Positions 62,305 through 64,000 of a DNA stretch of 64,000 bases are shown piece after piece; position 1 is the stretch's first letter, and every line of letters starts with the position of its first letter. The notes under the pieces are model-generated. The model had not been told where the DNA came from, did no database searches, and worked only from the letters and a program-made list of their open reading frames with translations. A program made the translations under genes and the position numbers. Source of the stretch: Oceanibium sediminis. GTDB lineage: Bacteria; Pseudomonadota; Alphaproteobacteria; Rhodobacterales; Rhodobacteraceae. The DNA is taken from contig NZ_QGNX01000001.1 in assembly GCF_003265325.1 (NCBI RefSeq), positions 372,001 through 436,000 of the forward strand, written 5' to 3'.

Positions 62305-63381
62305 ATGAACCTCAAGGAACTCGCCGCCAGCCTGGGCCTGTCGCCCACCACCGTCAGCCGCGCGCTGAACGGCTACCCGGAGGTCAGCGCCGCCACCGCC
62401 GCCCGCGTCGTCGCCGCCGCGCGCGAACATGGCTACGTGCCCAACAGCGTCGCCAAGCGCCTCGCCACGGGCCGCGCCATGGCGATCGGCCACGTGGTGC
62501 CGCAAAGCGAGCATGACATGATCAACCCGATCTTCGCCGACTTCATCGCCGGTGCGGGCGAAAGCTATTCCCAGGCCGGCTACAACATGCTGATCAGCGT
62601 CGTCCCCGCCGAGGAGGAGGCCGCCAGCTATACCGCCCTGGCCACGGCACGCAGCGTCGACGGGGTGATCGTCCACGGCCCGGCGGCACAGGACCCCCGC
62701 ATCGAATGGCTGGAGGATCTGGGCCTGCCCTTTATCGTGCACGGGCGCACGGCCGGACGGCAGCCCCACAGCTGGATGGACATCAACAACCGCCGCGCCT
62801 TCCACAAGGCGACGGACCTGCTGATTGACCTCGGCCATCGCCGCATAGCGCTGCTGAACGGGCTGGAGCGGATGGACTTCGCCCACCGCCGCCGCATCGG
62901 CTACGAGGACGCGCTTGGCGCGGCAGGGATCACCATCGACCCCGGCCTGATGTTCAGCGCCGACATGACCGAACCTTACGGCTTCCAGACGGCGATGCAG
63001 CTTCTGAAATCGCCCGAACCGCCCAGCGCGTTCCTCGCCTCCAGCCTGATAACGGCGCTGGGAATCAGCCGCGCGATTTCCGCCTGCGGGCTGAAACTGG
63101 GGCAGGACGTTTCGGTCGTGACCCATGACGATGCGCTGTGGTTCCTGCCCAATCAGGGCGAGGTGCCGATGTTCACCTCGACCAAATCCTCGGTCCGCGC
63201 AGCGGGCAAGCGCATCGCGCAGATGCTGATCGACCAGATCGAAGGGCGCGCAGAGCCGGGCGTTTCCGAGCTGTGGGAGGTGGAGATGATCCAAGGCCAG
63301 TCCACCGGCCCCGGCCCCTTTTCCCAGAACAAGGAGCACGGACTTGAGCAGCCTCACCTTCGCGCGCAGCGCTTTTCCTGA
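62305..63381 (+). CDS. aglR: LacI-family transcriptional regulator (AglR)
   Basis: A 358-residue LacI/GalR repressor. The ATG at 62305 is chosen because the helix-turn-helix begins immediately: NLKELAASLGLSPTTVSRALNGYPEVSAATAARV, with the hinge helix VPNSVAKRLATGRA. The periplasmic-binding-protein-like effector domain follows (from about 60 to 330), including DGVIVHGPA and LPFIVHGRT. It is divergent from aglE and has matching operators on both sides, which identifies it as the regulator of alpha-glucoside use. The GH1 gene starts inside its 3' end. Confidence 0.92.
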   Translation: MNLKELAASLGLSPTTVSRALNGYPEVSAATAARVVAAAREHGYVPNSVAKRLATGRAMAIGHVVPQSEHDMINPIFADFIAGAGESYSQAGYNMLISVVPAEEEAASYTALATARSVDGVIVHGPAAQDPRIEWLEDLGLPFIVHGRTAGRQPHSWMDINNRRAFHKATDLLIDLGHRRIALLNGLERMDFAHRRRIGYEDALGAAGITIDPGLMFSADMTEPYGFQTAMQLLKSPEPPSAFLASSLITALGISRAISACGLKLGQDVSVVTHDDALWFLPNQGEVPMFTSTKSSVRAAGKRIAQMLIDQIEGRAEPGVSELWEVEMIQGQSTGPGPFSQNKEHGLEQPHLRAQRFS

Positions 63382-64000
63382 CGGCTTCACATTCGGGGCC
63401 GCCACATCCGCCTACCAGATCGAGGGGCACGCCCATGGCGGCGCGGGGCCGACCCACTGGGACAGTTTCGCCGCCACCCCCGGCAACGTGGTTAGGGCCG
63501 AGGATGGCGCACGCGCCTGCGACCACTACCACCGCTGGGAGTCGGACCTCGACCTGATCCGCGATGCGGGCTTTGATTCCTACCGCTTCTCCACCTCCTG
63601 GGCGCGGGTCCTGCCCGAGGGGCGCGGCGCGCCCAACCCCGAGGGGCTCGACTTCTACGACCGGCTGGTGGACGGGATGCTGGAGCGGGGCATCAAGCCC
63701 TTCGCCACGCTCTATCATTGGGAACTGCCCCAGCCGCTGGCGGACCTTGGCGGCTGGCGCAACCGCGATATCGCCGACTGGTTCGCCGATTTCACCACGC
63801 TCATCATGGGCCGCATCGGGGATCGCGTCCACGCCGCCGCACCGATCAACGAGCCGTGGTGCGTTGGCTGGCTCAGCCACTTCATGGGCCTGCACGCGCC
63901 GGGCCTGCGCGACATCCGCGCCACCGCCCGCGCCATGCACCACGTGCTGCTGGCCCATGGGCGTTCGATACAGGCGATGCGCGCGCTGGGGATGGACAAC
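63344..64000 (+). CDS. bgl: Beta-glucosidase (GH1), N-terminal part (3' end outside window)
   Basis: The first 219 codons of a glycoside hydrolase family 1 enzyme. AAGGAG lies seven to eight bases before a TTG start at 63344, and no ATG is available before the domain begins. The start FPDGFTFGAATSAYQIEG, then YRFSTSWARVLPEG, TLYHWELPQPLAD and the acid/base glutamate in NEPW are GH1 hallmarks; the nucleophile lies beyond the window. It overlaps the end of aglR by 38 bases in another frame, so its translation is probably coupled to the regulator's. Confidence 0.9.
   Translation, partial: MSSLTFARSAFPDGFTFGAATSAYQIEGHAHGGAGPTHWDSFAATPGNVVRAEDGARACDHYHRWESDLDLIRDAGFDSYRFSTSWARVLPEGRGAPNPEGLDFYDRLVDGMLERGIKPFATLYHWELPQPLADLGGWRNRDIADWFADFTTLIMGRIGDRVHAAAPINEPWCVGWLSHFMGLHAPGLRDIRATARAMHHVLLAHGRSIQAMRALGMDN

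Noticed and set aside
1-64000. CRISPR arrays, tRNA or rRNA genes, insertion sequences, phage or defence genes
   Set aside because: I looked for repeated spacers, cloverleaf-like sequence, transposase or integrase motifs and terminal repeats and saw none. Gene content is metabolic throughout.

Overview
The window looks like chromosomal DNA of a roseobacter-type alphaproteobacterium (Rhodobacterales, Rhodobacteraceae/Roseobacteraceae). It is GC-rich and densely coded. It carries an FnrL-type regulator, the block ccoNOQP-ccoGHIS-fnrL-hemN in the order known from Rhodobacter, a fused LivH-LivM permease, an AglR/aglEFGAK alpha-glucoside locus, and many ABC and TRAP uptake systems. I see no phage, transposon, CRISPR array, tRNA or rRNA. 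This is metabolic chromosome rather than an island.

Layout. Positions 1-9.5 kb hold the end of an acyl-CoA ligase, then a minus-strand operon (substrate-binding protein, DUF1330 protein, LivG, LivF, fused LivHM, two SDRs) and a divergent pair (NAD-binding reductase, SDR). Positions 9.5-19 kb hold a catabolic cluster: a ProC-like reductase, an FAD amine oxidoreductase, a COG0523/CobW GTPase, a GntR/FCD regulator, a GAF protein, a DctPQM TRAP transporter and a metal-dependent amidohydrolase. Every promoter region of this cluster carries GTATAC-type palindromes, and successive cores are exactly 20 bp apart (12 cores in five arrays). Positions 19-24 kb hold malonate utilisation (matA-matB) and a three-gene operon (FAH-family hydrolase, HSD10-like SDR, CMD protein).

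Positions 24-34.7 kb hold the cbb3 oxidase structural and assembly genes, an uncharacterised membrane protein, fnrL and hemN. Perfect FNR boxes lie upstream of ccoN and ccoG and between fnrL and hemN. Next come threonine degradation (kbl-tdh) and two similar family-5 peptide-type binding proteins flanking a PAS hybrid histidine kinase. These are followed by a VTT-like membrane protein, dppBCDF-type transporter genes and a phytanoyl-CoA-dioxygenase-like enzyme (37-48 kb). Positions 48-54 kb hold a ketopantoate reductase, rpsO-pnp, a polysaccharide pyruvyl transferase and a ROK sugar kinase. Positions 54-64 kb hold an RluA-type pseudouridine synthase, pgl, aglKAGFE, aglR with two TCAAA-N4-TTTGA operators, and the start of a GH1 beta-glucosidase.

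How the genes fit together. Most of the window is modular substrate scavenging: each module pairs a transporter with a few catabolic enzymes and often a local regulator. The respiratory block adapts the cell to low oxygen through FnrL. The most interesting feature is the GntR regulon at 9.5-19 kb, whose phased operator arrays tie six physically separate transcription units into one apparent pathway for an unidentified nitrogenous or amide-type compound.
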